64,000 nt of DNA from Rugosimonospora acidiphila. GTDB taxonomy: Bacteria; Actinomycetota; Actinomycetes; Mycobacteriales; Micromonosporaceae. A model generated the notes under the pieces. It searched no databases, was not told the DNA's origin, and was given only the letters and a program-made list of their open reading frames with translations. Each line of letters begins with the position of its first letter. Positions within the stretch are counted from its first letter, which is position 1. Location of the stretch: contig NZ_BAABJQ010000011.1 in NCBI RefSeq assembly GCF_039543385.1, positions 204,476 through 268,475 on the forward strand, given 5' to 3'. Of the stretch, positions 15,833 to 24,321 are shown piece by piece. The position numbers and the translations under genes are program-made.

Positions 15833-16843
15833 GTGTCGCAACGGGTGATCGTGGTGACCGGGGCCAGTGGCGGGGTGGGCCGGGCGGTCGCGCGGCTTTT
15901 TGCCGGGCGGGGCGACAAGGTGGCGCTGCTCGCCCGCGGCGCCGACGGACTGGACGGGGCCGCCGAGGACGTGATGGAGGCCGGCGGCACCCCGCTGGCC
16001 ATCGAGGTCGACGTGGCCGACTACGACGCGGTGGACGGGGCGGCCTCGATGATCGAGGAGAAACTGGGCCCGATCGACGTCTGGATCAATGACGCGTTCT
16101 CGTCGGTGTTCGCGCCGTTCACCCAGATCACGCCCGCCGAGTTCCGGCGCATCACCGAGGTCACCTACCTCGGCTACGTGTACGGCACCCGGGCGGCGCT
16201 GGACCGCATGCTGCCCCGCGATCACGGCACGATCGTGCAGGTCGGCTCCGCCCTGGCCTACCGGGGCATCCCGCTGCAGAGCGCGTACTGCGGCGCCAAG
16301 CACGCGATCCAGGGCTTCAACGAGTCGCTGCGCTGCGAGCTGCTGCACGACAAGAGCGCGGTACGGGTGACCATGGTGCAGCTGCCGGCCGTGAACACCC
16401 CGCAGTTCGACTGGGTCAAGTCGCGGCTGACCAACAAGGCCCAGCCGGTACCGCCGATCTACCAACCGGAGGTCGCCGCCCGGGGCATCGCGTACGCCGC
16501 CGACCACCCGCGCCGTCGCGAGTACTGGATCGGCGGCTCCACGGCGGGAACGCTGCTGGCCAATGCGGTGGCGCCGGGCATCCTCGACCGGTACCTGGCC
16601 CGGACCGGGTACTCCTCGCAGCAGGACAAGCCGCGGCGCGAGGACGACCAGCCGGCCAACCTGTGGCACCCGGTCGACGACGAGAACGGCCCGGACTACG
16701 GGGCGCACGGCCGGTTCGACGACCGGTCCACCTCCCGTAGCGTCCAGCTCTGGGCCTCGCAGCACCACGGCCTGATCGCGGCCGGGGTCGCCGGGCTGGC
16801 CGCCGCGGCGACCGCCGCCGCTGCCGGGCTGAAGCGGCGCTGA
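15833..16843 (+). CDS. Short-chain dehydrogenase/reductase with C-terminal hydrophobic segment
   Basis: 336 residues from the GTG at 15833 (GAAGGAG 5 nt upstream). The Rossmann domain has the cofactor loop VTGASGGVGRAVARLF, the Asp of a DVAD motif, the INDAF variant of NNAG, and the catalytic Ser/Tyr/Lys set in QVGSALAYRGIPLQ and AYCGAKHAIQGFNESL. Beyond the SDR domain (about residue 265) lies a polar region and a final hydrophobic Ala-rich stretch (about 312-332) that could anchor it to the membrane. NAD(P)-dependent oxidoreductase; substrate unknown. Confidence 0.87.
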   Translation: MSQRVIVVTGASGGVGRAVARLFAGRGDKVALLARGADGLDGAAEDVMEAGGTPLAIEVDVADYDAVDGAASMIEEKLGPIDVWINDAFSSVFAPFTQITPAEFRRITEVTYLGYVYGTRAALDRMLPRDHGTIVQVGSALAYRGIPLQSAYCGAKHAIQGFNESLRCELLHDKSAVRVTMVQLPAVNTPQFDWVKSRLTNKAQPVPPIYQPEVAARGIAYAADHPRRREYWIGGSTAGTLLANAVAPGILDRYLARTGYSSQQDKPRREDDQPANLWHPVDDENGPDYGAHGRFDDRSTSRSVQLWASQHHGLIAAGVAGLAAAATAAAAGLKRR

Positions 16844-16858
16844 TCGGTCGCTGCCCGG

Positions 16859-17332
16859 TCAGACGGTGCTGACCCCTCCGGCGGGCGCCTCCGCGGTGCC
16901 GAGCAGTGCGGCCAGCGTCCGGAGGTCGTCCTCGCCGAGCGGGGCGAGCGGCCCCGGATCCCCGGTCAGGCCGCGCCAGAAGTCGGCCCGTACCCGCTCG
17001 CCCTCGGCGGTGAGCGCGAGGCCCTTGATCCGCCGGTCGGCGGGATCGGCGCGACGCTCGACGATCCCGCGCCGCTGGAGGCGGTCCACCAGGGTGCTCA
17101 GGTTCGACGCGTCGTAGTCGAGCCGGGCGGCCAGGCCGCGCATCGGGACGGACTCGCCCGGCGCCAGCAGCAGCAGGACCTTCACCTGGGCGGTGGACAG
17201 GCCCACCGCCGCCGCGTGGGCGGCCCAGTGCTGGCGCAGGCGGGCGGCGGTGGCCAGCAGGGCGAGGTCCGCCTCGAGCACCAGCCGCAGTCGCTCGTCG
17301 CCGGGTTCGGGCAGGTCGTCGGGTACGCGCAT
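16859..17332 (-). CDS. MarR-family transcriptional regulator
   Basis: 157 residues from the ATG at 17332. The winged-helix block is GLSTAQVKVLLLLAPGESVP, then MRGLAARLDYDASNLSTLVDRLQRRGIVERRADPADRRIKG, the classic MarR recognition helix and wing. It is divergent from the Ddn-like oxidoreductase gene, with a 21-bp palindrome between them, so it probably represses that gene and itself in response to a small ligand. No Shine-Dalgarno precedes the ATG; a weak GATGAT lies 6 nt upstream. Confidence 0.88.
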   Translation of the reverse strand: MRVPDDLPEPGDERLRLVLEADLALLATAARLRQHWAAHAAAVGLSTAQVKVLLLLAPGESVPMRGLAARLDYDASNLSTLVDRLQRRGIVERRADPADRRIKGLALTAEGERVRADFWRGLTGDPGPLAPLGEDDLRTLAALLGTAEAPAGGVSTV

Positions 17333-17365
17333 AGGCCGATCATCCCAGCCGGCGCGGATCGCTAT

Positions 17366-17386
17366 ATAGTGGTGGTACACCACTAT
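17366..17386. promoter_or_regulatory. MarR-type operator in the divergent intergenic region
   Basis: Perfect 9-bp arms ATAGTGGTG and CACCACTAT around GTA. It overlaps TATA-like sequence at 17363-17369 that may be the -10 of one or both genes. Confidence 0.75.
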
Positions 17387-17405
17387 TAAATGAGGGAGTC
17401 GCGCG

Positions 17406-17852
17406 ATGGGCGACGGCACACTTGCCAGGTCCGACCGCACCGCTTGGTCCGAGCGCCAGCGGCAGGTGATCGACGAGTTCCGGGCCAACGCCGGCACGGT
17501 CGGGGGGCACTTCGCGGGCATGCCGCTGCTCCTGCTCACCACGACCGGGGCCAGGACCGGCCGGCCGCGTACCACCGCGCTGCGCTACCTGCCCGACGGC
17601 GCGCGCTACGTCGTCGTGGCCGCGAACGCGGGAGCGCACCGGCACCCGGACTGGTTCCACAACCTGACCGCGCACCCCGCGGTGACGGTCGAGGTGGGCG
17701 CCGAGACGTTCGCCGCAACGGCCGTGCTCACCACCGGCGAGCAGCGTGACGCGCTGATCGAACGGATCGTCGCCGACAGCCCCAACTTCGTGGCCTACCA
17801 GGCGGCCACGGCGCGGGAGATCCCCGTCGTGCTGCTCGACCGGCGCCCCTGA
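17406..17852 (+). CDS. Deazaflavin (F420)-dependent nitroreductase-family protein
   Basis: 148 residues; GGGAG precedes the ATG at 17406. It has the split-barrel Ddn/F420H2-dependent quinone reductase signature: LLLTTTGARTGRPRTTALRYL, VVVAANAGAHRHPDWFHNL and AHPAVTVEVGAETFAATA. Members reduce quinones, nitroaromatics or similar acceptors with F420H2. The palindrome upstream and the divergent MarR gene suggest induction by such compounds. Confidence 0.88.
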   Translation: MGDGTLARSDRTAWSERQRQVIDEFRANAGTVGGHFAGMPLLLLTTTGARTGRPRTTALRYLPDGARYVVVAANAGAHRHPDWFHNLTAHPAVTVEVGAETFAATAVLTTGEQRDALIERIVADSPNFVAYQAATAREIPVVLLDRRP

Positions 17853-17882
17853 GAACGGGCGGGGTGGGCCGAGCCGGCGGGG

Positions 17883-18308
17883 TCAGACCGCGCCGAGATC
17901 GGCCGACAGCCAGCGCTCCGGGCGGAGGTAGATGACCACCTGCTCGCCGTGCTCGGCCTTGGCCACCTCGACGTAGGGCGCGACCTTCTCCGCCGGCAGG
18001 TACCGCGCGCTGATCTCGTGCAGCAGCGCGTCGGTCGCCGGCACCGTCCGGGTCACCGGCCCCTCCACGCTGACGTACCGCATCGTCGGCGCGAGCCGCT
18101 GCACCATCAGCGTGAAGCGGCCGGACGCGGCGATGAGCCGGGCCTTGGGCGACGCGGCGCCCGTCATGATCCAGGCCTCGCCGCCCGGCGTGTACTGGAA
18201 CCAGATCGGCACGCTCAGCGGCCCGTGGTGATCGCCGGCCGTCACCGACAGCGCGGCGATGTGCGGCTGGGCCAGGAAGCGCTGGCGCTCATCGAGGTTC
18301 AGCGGCAT
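17883..18308 (-). CDS. Pyridoxamine 5'-phosphate oxidase-like split-barrel protein
   Basis: 141 residues. The FMN/F420-binding split-barrel core is shown by ERQRFLAQPHIAALSVTAG, PLSVPIWFQYTPGGEAWIMT and YVSVEGPVTRTV. This subgroup in actinobacteria binds FMN or F420 and its reactions are mostly unassigned. It converges with the Ddn-like gene 30 bp away. TAGACT lies 6 nt before the ATG and no Shine-Dalgarno is present, so it is probably leaderless. Confidence 0.85.
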   Translation of the reverse strand: MPLNLDERQRFLAQPHIAALSVTAGDHHGPLSVPIWFQYTPGGEAWIMTGAASPKARLIAASGRFTLMVQRLAPTMRYVSVEGPVTRTVPATDALLHEISARYLPAEKVAPYVEVAKAEHGEQVVIYLRPERWLSADLGAV

Positions 18309-18314
18309 CGCCGA

Positions 18315-18320
18315 AGTCTA
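18315..18320 (-). promoter_or_regulatory. Leaderless -10 hexamer TAGACT for the split-barrel gene
   Basis: Minus-strand TAGACT, 6 nt, then the ATG at 18308. Confidence 0.55.
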
Positions 18321-18373
18321 TGCCTCGCCGGGGTGACCCGCCCGGGCTCTGGCGCGGCGGGGCCGGCGCGTCC

Positions 18374-18395
18374 TACGATGCTCTCGTTCCGAGAG
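18374..18395 (+). promoter_or_regulatory. -10 box plus palindromic operator of the winged-helix/ABC operon
   Basis: TACGAT (18374-18379) is followed at once by the palindrome CTCTCG-TTC-CGAGAG (18381-18395), which would cover the transcription start. It is placed for autoregulation by the winged-helix protein encoded next. Confidence 0.55.
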
Positions 18396-18418
18396 TTCTT
18401 TCGTGAGGAGAGCTGTCC

Positions 18419-19414
18419 GTGTCACCCCATCCGACGCAGCGGATCGACGAGCTGGCGCACCAGCGCGTCCGGCTGGGAGTGCTGGCCCTGCTGAGTCGGT
18501 GCGACCGGATCAGCTTCACCGACCTGCGCGACACGCTGGGCCAGTCCGACGGCGGGCTCGGCCGCCACCTTCGGGTGCTGGAGGAAGCGGGGTATGTGCT
18601 GGTGGAGAAGACCTTTGAGCAGCGGCGCCCACGCACCTGGGCCTCGCTGACCGGCGCCGGGCGCGCCGCCGTCGACGCCGAGCGCGCCGTGGTGGCGGTG
18701 CTGGCCGCCGCGCTGGGCCCCGATCCGGCCGGCGGCGGGGCCGCCTCGGTCGCCGCCGGGAGCGCGGGCTTCGTCGCGCCGCTTCTCAAGCCGTCCGCCG
18801 CGCCGCCGCGGGCCGGCCGGTGCGCGGAGCTGATCCTGCGGAACACCTACGCCGGCTACTCGGTCGAGGCCGAGGGGCCGATGGGCGACGGGTTCCGGGT
18901 GCCCGAGGGCTTCGGGCCCTGGCCGGGCTACGAGGCGCAGCGGATGGCGTTTCTGAGCCACCACCTGCGCGACGGTTACGTGCGCCGGTGGCGGGACCCG
19001 GACGGGATCGGGCGGGCCGCCGTACTGCTGGTCGAGCTGGGCGACCCGTTGGGCCCGCGCGCAATACTGTCCACATTGGACGAATCCACGGCGCACGTGC
19101 CCGGCCTCCTCAAGGCCCGCGCGTACCGGTTCGACGCGGGCGGCGCGAACGGTGCGGCCTCGGCAGTGGTGTGGCTGGCGCAGCGGCCGTTCGTGGCCTG
19201 CGTCTGGGTCTCCGAGGCCGCGCACCTGGTGGAGAACCGGGCCGCGGTGCTGGCCCGGGACCAGTTCCGCGTGCTGGCACCCGAGGAACCGATCGCCCTC
19301 CGGCTGGCCGGCGACGCCACTGTATCGGCGGAGGACTCGGCGCCGCCGCACGACGCCGTGGTACCGCGGGCGGATGCCACCCCGGTCGCGCTCGGGATCG
19401 ACAGTCCGTCATGA
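18419..19414 (+). CDS. Winged-helix regulator fused to an unassigned C-terminal domain
   Basis: 331 residues from the GTG at 18419 (GAGGAGAG upstream). Residues 1-80 are an ArsR/HTH_34-type winged helix: HQRVRLGVLALLSRCDRISF, DLRDTLGQSDGGLGRHLRVL, then a wing VEKTFEQRRPRTWASLTGAG. Residues about 130-295 form a separate mixed alpha/beta domain with PEGFGPWPGYEAQRM, AAVLLVELGDPLGPRAILSTL and AQRPFVACVWVSEAAHLVE; I do not recognise it. It could sense a ligand or the transporter. The last 35 residues are disordered. The stop overlaps the ABC gene start (ATGA), so all three genes are one unit. Confidence 0.7.
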   Translation: MSPHPTQRIDELAHQRVRLGVLALLSRCDRISFTDLRDTLGQSDGGLGRHLRVLEEAGYVLVEKTFEQRRPRTWASLTGAGRAAVDAERAVVAVLAAALGPDPAGGGAASVAAGSAGFVAPLLKPSAAPPRAGRCAELILRNTYAGYSVEAEGPMGDGFRVPEGFGPWPGYEAQRMAFLSHHLRDGYVRRWRDPDGIGRAAVLLVELGDPLGPRAILSTLDESTAHVPGLLKARAYRFDAGGANGAASAVVWLAQRPFVACVWVSEAAHLVENRAAVLARDQFRVLAPEEPIALRLAGDATVSAEDSAPPHDAVVPRADATPVALGIDSPS

Positions 19415-21411
19415 CGCCGCCGACCCCGCGCGGCGGGAACCCCGGCACCGGCCGGCCACGGGGCGGGAAGGACCATCCTCGGGGCGATGGCGATGGGGAA
19501 CGGCCGCGCGGCGCGCGAGGCCACGCTCGTGGCGTGAGGGACCGGCTGCGCGGGCTGGGGGAGCGGGCGCGCGGCTCGTCGCGGCTGGCCGTGCTGCGGC
19601 TGCTGCCCGACGCCGGGCGCGGCTCGGTCGCCGGGCTGGCCGCCGCCATCGTGATCAGCGGCCTCGCCCCTGCGGCGGCAGTGCTGGTCTCCGGCCGGCT
19701 GGCCACCGAGCTGGTGGCCGCCGCGCGAGGCGGCCTGGGCTCACCGGCGGGCCACCGGGCGGTGCTGGCCGCCGTGGAGCTGGCCGCGCTGTTCCTGGCC
19801 GGGCAGCTAGGGTCCCGGCTGTCGGCCGCCCTCGCGACCTCGCTGGGCGCGCGGGTGGACGGGTCGCTGCAGCGCCGCGCCATCCGCGCGGTCAACGGTC
19901 CCTCGGGCGTCGCCCACCTGGACGACCCCTCGGTGCGCGACCTGCTGTCCCGGGTGGCCGGGGTCGGCGCCGGCGGCTACACCCCGGGCGGCGCGGTCGC
20001 CGGCCTGGCCACCCGCGCCGGCCAGAGCCTGACCAGCGGGGTCGGCATCGTGGTGGTGGGCTTCTTCCACTGGTGGCTGGCGGTCGCGCTGCTCGCCGTG
20101 AACGTGTGGTGGGGCCGTGAGAGCCGGCGCGGCTACCTGGCGCAGACCCAGGTGGTGGCCCGGCAGACCGCGCTGATGCGCCGGGCGGGATACCTGCGCG
20201 ACCTGGTGCTGACGCCGGGGCCGGCCAAGGAGGTCCGGCTGTTCGGGCTCACCGGCTGGCTGGGCGACCGGTTCCGCGCCGAGTGGGACTCCGCGATGGA
20301 GAAGGTCTGGGCCGCGCGGCACGGCCGCCGCCGAGCCTTCGCCGCTGCGCTGGGCGGCGTCGTGGCGGTGAACTTCGCCGCCTACGCGCTGCTGGCCGGC
20401 GCGGCGCTCCGGCACGCCATCGGGCTCGGCGCGCTGGTGGTCTTCCTGCGGGCCGTCACGCTCGCCGCCTCGCTGAACGCCCGGGGCCAGCAGGACTTCC
20501 AGATCGAGTACGGCCTGTCCGGGCTGCCCGCGGTGACGGCGGTGGAGCGCGCGGCCCGGGCAGCGGTGGCGCGCGAAAAGGCGGTGCCTGAGCCGGTCGA
20601 CGGCGACCGGGCCGGCGAGGGGCCGCCGGCCGGCGACGGCTTGGAGCTGGTCCTGCGCGGCGTGCGGTTCGGCTACCCCGGCGCCGACCGGCCGGTGCTC
20701 GACGGGCTGGACCTGACCGTCCCGGCGGGCCGGTCGCTGGCGATCGTGGGCGTCAACGGCGCCGGCAAGACCACTCTGATCAAGTTGCTCTGCCGCTTCT
20801 ACGATCCCGATGCCGGCACGATCACCGCCGGTGGGATCGACCTGCGGGCCCTCGATCCGTACCGGTGGCAGCGCGGCATCGCCGCGGTGTTCCAGGACTT
20901 CGCCCGCTACGAGCTGCCCGCCCGGGACAACATCGGGTTTGGGGCGCTCCGCCTGGCCGGGGACGGCGCCGCGATCGAGGACGCCGCCGCGCGCGCCGGG
21001 ATTCTGGACGCGCTGCGGGCGCTGCCGCGCGGCTGGGATTCGCCGCTGGCCCGGCATTTCGACGGGGGCGGGGAGCTGTCCGGCGGGCAGTGGCAGCGGG
21101 TCGCGCTGGCGCGGGCGCTGCTGGCCGTCGACGCCGGAGCCCGGCTGCTCATCCTCGACGAGCCCACCGCGAACCTCGACATCCGCGCCGAGGCGGCCTT
21201 CTACGACCAGTTCCTCGACATCACCCGGGCGGTGACCACCATCCTGATCTCCCACCGGTTCGCCACCGTGCGCCGGGCCGACCTGATCTGCGTGCTCGAC
21301 GGCGGTCAGGTCGCCGAACTCGGTTCGCACGCCGACCTGCTCGGCCGCGGCGGCCGGTACGCCGAGATGTTCGCCGCCCAGTCCGCCCAGTCCGCCCCGG
21401 CCGCATCATGA
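19411..21411 (+). CDS. ABC exporter half-transporter, subunit A (TMD-NBD fusion)
   Basis: 666 residues. An Arg/Gly-rich hydrophilic N-terminus (1-50) precedes a six-helix membrane domain (about 65-370). The nucleotide-binding domain starts near LVLRGVRFGYPGADRPV. It has Walker A GVNGAGKTTLIKLL, Q-loop FQDFARYELPARDNIGFG, signature GELSGGQWQRVALARALL, Walker B RLLILDEPTANLDIRAE and the switch His in TTILISHRFATVRRAD, so it should hydrolyse ATP. The start overlaps the regulator's stop; a GTG at 19537 is an alternative that would drop the hydrophilic leader. It likely pairs with subunit B. Exported substrate unknown. Confidence 0.87.
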   Translation: MTPPTPRGGNPGTGRPRGGKDHPRGDGDGERPRGARGHARGVRDRLRGLGERARGSSRLAVLRLLPDAGRGSVAGLAAAIVISGLAPAAAVLVSGRLATELVAAARGGLGSPAGHRAVLAAVELAALFLAGQLGSRLSAALATSLGARVDGSLQRRAIRAVNGPSGVAHLDDPSVRDLLSRVAGVGAGGYTPGGAVAGLATRAGQSLTSGVGIVVVGFFHWWLAVALLAVNVWWGRESRRGYLAQTQVVARQTALMRRAGYLRDLVLTPGPAKEVRLFGLTGWLGDRFRAEWDSAMEKVWAARHGRRRAFAAALGGVVAVNFAAYALLAGAALRHAIGLGALVVFLRAVTLAASLNARGQQDFQIEYGLSGLPAVTAVERAARAAVAREKAVPEPVDGDRAGEGPPAGDGLELVLRGVRFGYPGADRPVLDGLDLTVPAGRSLAIVGVNGAGKTTLIKLLCRFYDPDAGTITAGGIDLRALDPYRWQRGIAAVFQDFARYELPARDNIGFGALRLAGDGAAIEDAAARAGILDALRALPRGWDSPLARHFDGGGELSGGQWQRVALARALLAVDAGARLLILDEPTANLDIRAEAAFYDQFLDITRAVTTILISHRFATVRRADLICVLDGGQVAELGSHADLLGRGGRYAEMFAAQSAQSAPAAS

Positions 21412-23213
21412 CCGAGCCGGTCATCGCGCCCGCGGGCTGGTGGCGGCGGGCACGCACCCTGTTCGGTGTGTGCTTCCGGGCCGCTCCCTGGCACGCCACC
21501 GCGCTGTTCGTCTGCCAGCTCGCGGCCACCGGGGCCACGCTCGCCGCCGCGTACGGCACCAAGCTGATCACCGACGCCGCGCTGCACCACGAGACCGGAC
21601 GGGCGATAGGGGCCGCCGGATTGATGGCCGGTGCGGCCGGGCTCGCCGCGCTGCTCGGGCGCGGGTACCTGCAGCTGACCACCGCGGTCTCCGAACGGGC
21701 CGGCCGGTACATCGATGGCCGACTCATGCACCTGGCCGGGGCCATCCCGACCATCGAGCACCATGAACGCCGCCAGTACGCCGACCAGCTGACCCTCATC
21801 CGGCAGGAGCGCAGCGCGCTGGCCGGCATGCTCAACGCGGCGGTGCTGAACCTCCGGGTGGTGGCGTCCCTGGCCGGTGCGGTGGCCATCCTCGCCACCC
21901 TGGATCCGATCCTGGCCCTGCTGCCGCTGTTCGGGCTCCCCGCGCTGCTGGCCAACCGGTACTCGGCCGGACTCGCCCAGCGCGCCCGCGAGCGTGGTGC
22001 CTCCGACTCCCGGCTGCGTAACCACCTCTACCGGGTCGCGTCATCTCCGTCGGCCGGTAAGGAACTGCGCGTCTATGGCCTGATCGACGAGCTGCTGGCC
22101 CGGCACCGGGCGATCAGCGAGCGGATGGAGCGCGACGGCCGGCGGGCGGCGCTGCGCGGGCTGGCCGCCAGCACCGGGGCCGCCGTGGTGTTCGCCGGCG
22201 GGTACGTGGCGGCCGTGCTGCTCGTGCTCGTGGCCGCGGCACACGGCAGGGCCACCGTGGGAACCCTGGTGCTGACCCTGTCGCTCGCCGCGCTCATCAA
22301 CGGTCAGCTGGCCTCGGCCGTGCAGTACGCCAGCTACCTGAACCGGGTGCTGTCCGCGGCCGGGCGGCTGGCCTGGCTCACCGACTACGCGGCCACCGCC
22401 ACCCCGCCCCCGGGCCAGGCCACGCCACCGCCGGCCCGGCTGCGCGACGGCATCGACCTGGACGGCGTCACCTTCCGGTACCCGGGCACCGACGCGCTGG
22501 TACTCGACGGCGTCAGCGCGCACCTTCCGGCCGGCTCGGTCGTCGCCCTGGTCGGCGAGAACGGATCGGGCAAGACCACCCTGCTCAAGTTGCTGCTCGG
22601 GCTCTACCGGCCGACCGGCGGCGCGATCCGGGTCGACGGCGCCGACCTCGCCACCATCGACGCGGCCGGCTGGCAGCGGCGGATCGGGCCGGCGTTCCAG
22701 GACTTCGTCCGGTTCGAGTTCACCCTCGACGAATCCGTCGGCCTCGGCGACCTGCCGCGGGTCGCCGACCCGGAGGCGGTCACCGGGGCGCTGCGCCGGG
22801 CCGGCGCGGACGAACTGGCCGACCTGCCGCCGCGGGGGCTGCGCACCCAGCTCGGTACCGCCTGGGGTGGCGTCGACCTGTCCGGCGGCCAGTGGCAGAA
22901 GCTGGCGCTGGGTAGGGCGTTCATGCGGGACCGGCCGCTGGTCGCGGTCTTCGACGAGCCCACCGCGGCGCTCGACGCGCTCACCGAGCACGCCCTGTTC
23001 GACACCATCGCCCGACAGGTCAGGTCCGCCGGCCCGGCCGACCGGCCCGTCACCCTTCTGGTGTCACACCGGTTCACCACCGCCACCATGGCCGACCTCG
23101 TCATCGTCCTGGCGGGTGGCCGGATCGTCGAGATCGGTGACCACGACACCCTGGTGCGGGCCGGCGGCCTGTACGCCGAACTGCACGAACTGCAGGCCCG
23201 CGCCTACCGGTGA
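21408..23213 (+). CDS. ABC exporter half-transporter, subunit B (TMD-NBD fusion)
   Basis: 601 residues. The membrane domain (about 20-320) is followed by an NBD with Walker A GENGSGKTTLLKLL, Q-loop FQDFVRFEFTLDESVGLG, signature VDLSGGQWQKLALGRAFM, Walker B PLVAVFDEPTAALDALTE and His-switch TLLVSHRFTTATMADL. Catalytic residues are complete, so with subunit A this looks like a heterodimer with two active sites. Both NBDs share the unusual GLGDL/IGFGAL-type continuation after the Q-loop seen in peptide and lipid exporters of actinomycetes. The ATG overlaps subunit A's stop by 4 bp. No peptide precursor or modification gene lies nearby. Confidence 0.88.
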   Translation: MTEPVIAPAGWWRRARTLFGVCFRAAPWHATALFVCQLAATGATLAAAYGTKLITDAALHHETGRAIGAAGLMAGAAGLAALLGRGYLQLTTAVSERAGRYIDGRLMHLAGAIPTIEHHERRQYADQLTLIRQERSALAGMLNAAVLNLRVVASLAGAVAILATLDPILALLPLFGLPALLANRYSAGLAQRARERGASDSRLRNHLYRVASSPSAGKELRVYGLIDELLARHRAISERMERDGRRAALRGLAASTGAAVVFAGGYVAAVLLVLVAAAHGRATVGTLVLTLSLAALINGQLASAVQYASYLNRVLSAAGRLAWLTDYAATATPPPGQATPPPARLRDGIDLDGVTFRYPGTDALVLDGVSAHLPAGSVVALVGENGSGKTTLLKLLLGLYRPTGGAIRVDGADLATIDAAGWQRRIGPAFQDFVRFEFTLDESVGLGDLPRVADPEAVTGALRRAGADELADLPPRGLRTQLGTAWGGVDLSGGQWQKLALGRAFMRDRPLVAVFDEPTAALDALTEHALFDTIARQVRSAGPADRPVTLLVSHRFTTATMADLVIVLAGGRIVEIGDHDTLVRAGGLYAELHELQARAYR

Positions 23214-23218
23214 CGCGT

Positions 23219-23259
23219 CGGCCCGGCCGGGCGGGAGAAACCCCGGTCCGGCCGGGCCG
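23219..23259. terminator. Bidirectional hairpin terminator
   Basis: Perfect 12-bp arms CGGCCCGGCCGG/CCGGCCGGGCCG, with a smaller inner stem, between the convergent ABC and aldo-keto reductase genes. Confidence 0.75.
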
Positions 23260-23263
23260 CGGT

Positions 23264-24244
23264 TCACCAGCGGTCGGCGATCTGGGGGGCGATCAGCTCG
23301 TCGTACACCTGCCGCACGGTGGCCGCCGCCTCGGCGGTGATCGGCGCCAGGTTCGCGGCCTCGGCGTTGGCCCGGGCCTGCTGCGGGTTGCGGGCACCCG
23401 GGATGACCACGCTGACCCCCGGCTGGTCCACGATCCAGCGCAGCGCGAACTGCGCCATGGTGGCGCCCGCCGGGATCAGCGGGGACAGCCGGCGTACAGC
23501 CTCCAGGCCGGTGGCGAAGTCCACGCCGGAGAAGGTCTCGCCGACGTCGAACGCCTCACCGTGCCGGTTGAAGTTGCGGTGGTCGTTCTCGGCGAACGTG
23601 GTGTGCTCGTCGTACCGGCCGGACAGCAGCCCGCTGGCCAGCGGTACCCGGGCGAGGATGCCCACGCCGGCCTCGCGCGCCGCCGGCAGCACCTCGGCCA
23701 GCGGCCCGAGCCGCAGCATGTTCAGGATGATCTGCACCGTGGCCACGCCCGGCCGTGCGATGGCGGCCAGCGCCTCGGCCCTGGTCTCCACGCTCACCCC
23801 GTACGCGGCGATCCGCTTCTCGGCCACCAGCGTGTCCAGCGCGTCGTACACCGCGTCGGTCGAGTACACCGACGTGGGCGGGCAGTGCAGCTGGACCAGG
23901 TCGAGGGTGTCCACGCCCAGGTTCTCGCGGGACCGGTCGTTCCAGGCCCGGAAGTTGTCGAGGGTGTAGTGCTCGGGCACCTGCGCCACCCGCCGGCCCA
24001 TCTTGGTGGCGACCGTGATGTCGCCGCCGCGCTCGCGCAGGAACCGGCCGATCAGCCGCTCGCTGCGCCCGTCGCCGTAGACGTCGGCGGTGTCGATGAG
24101 GTTCACCCCCGCGTCGACGGCCTCGGACAGAGTGGCGAGCGCGTCGTCCTCGTCCACCTCGCCCCAGTCAGCGCCTAGTTGCCATGCGCCGAGTCCGATC
24201 ACACTCACCTGGCGGCCGGTACGGCCGAAAGTCCGCTGCTCCAC
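23264..24244 (-). CDS. Aldo/keto reductase, stand-alone
   Basis: 326 residues. Conserved barrel residues are placed by LIDTADVYGDGRSE (Asp, Tyr), TVATKMGRRV (Lys) and LVQLHCPPTSVY (His). NADPH-binding sequence is VSVVIPGARNPQQARANAEA near the end. It differs clearly from the YghZ-type reductase at 2.4-3.4 kb. The GTG start lacks a Shine-Dalgarno but has TAGGCT 6 nt upstream. Divergent from the MerR gene. Confidence 0.88.
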   Translation of the reverse strand: MEQRTFGRTGRQVSVIGLGAWQLGADWGEVDEDDALATLSEAVDAGVNLIDTADVYGDGRSERLIGRFLRERGGDITVATKMGRRVAQVPEHYTLDNFRAWNDRSRENLGVDTLDLVQLHCPPTSVYSTDAVYDALDTLVAEKRIAAYGVSVETRAEALAAIARPGVATVQIILNMLRLGPLAEVLPAAREAGVGILARVPLASGLLSGRYDEHTTFAENDHRNFNRHGEAFDVGETFSGVDFATGLEAVRRLSPLIPAGATMAQFALRWIVDQPGVSVVIPGARNPQQARANAEAANLAPITAEAAATVRQVYDELIAPQIADRW

Positions 24245-24250
24245 GCCGCG

Positions 24251-24256
24251 AGCCTA
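24251..24256 (-). promoter_or_regulatory. Leaderless -10 hexamer TAGGCT for the aldo/keto reductase
   Basis: Minus-strand TAGGCT, 6 nt, then the GTG at 24244. Confidence 0.55.
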
Positions 24257-24286
24257 CCGGAGATCGACTCCGGCTCGGGGCAGACG

Positions 24287-24315
24287 TTGACAGTGTCATA
24301 TGACAGTGTCACGAT
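24287..24315 (+). promoter_or_regulatory. MerR-type promoter with twin palindromes
   Basis: TTGACA (24287-24292), a 17-nt spacer and CACGAT (24310-24315), then 6 nt to the GTG. Two copies of TGACAGTGTCA (24288-24298, 24301-24311) lie across the -35 and spacer, where MerR proteins bind. Confidence 0.7.
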
Positions 24316-24321
24316 GACCGG

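Noticed and set aside
18419..23213. Lanthipeptide or other RiPP export cluster
   Set aside because: No precursor peptide, modification enzyme or protease gene nearby.
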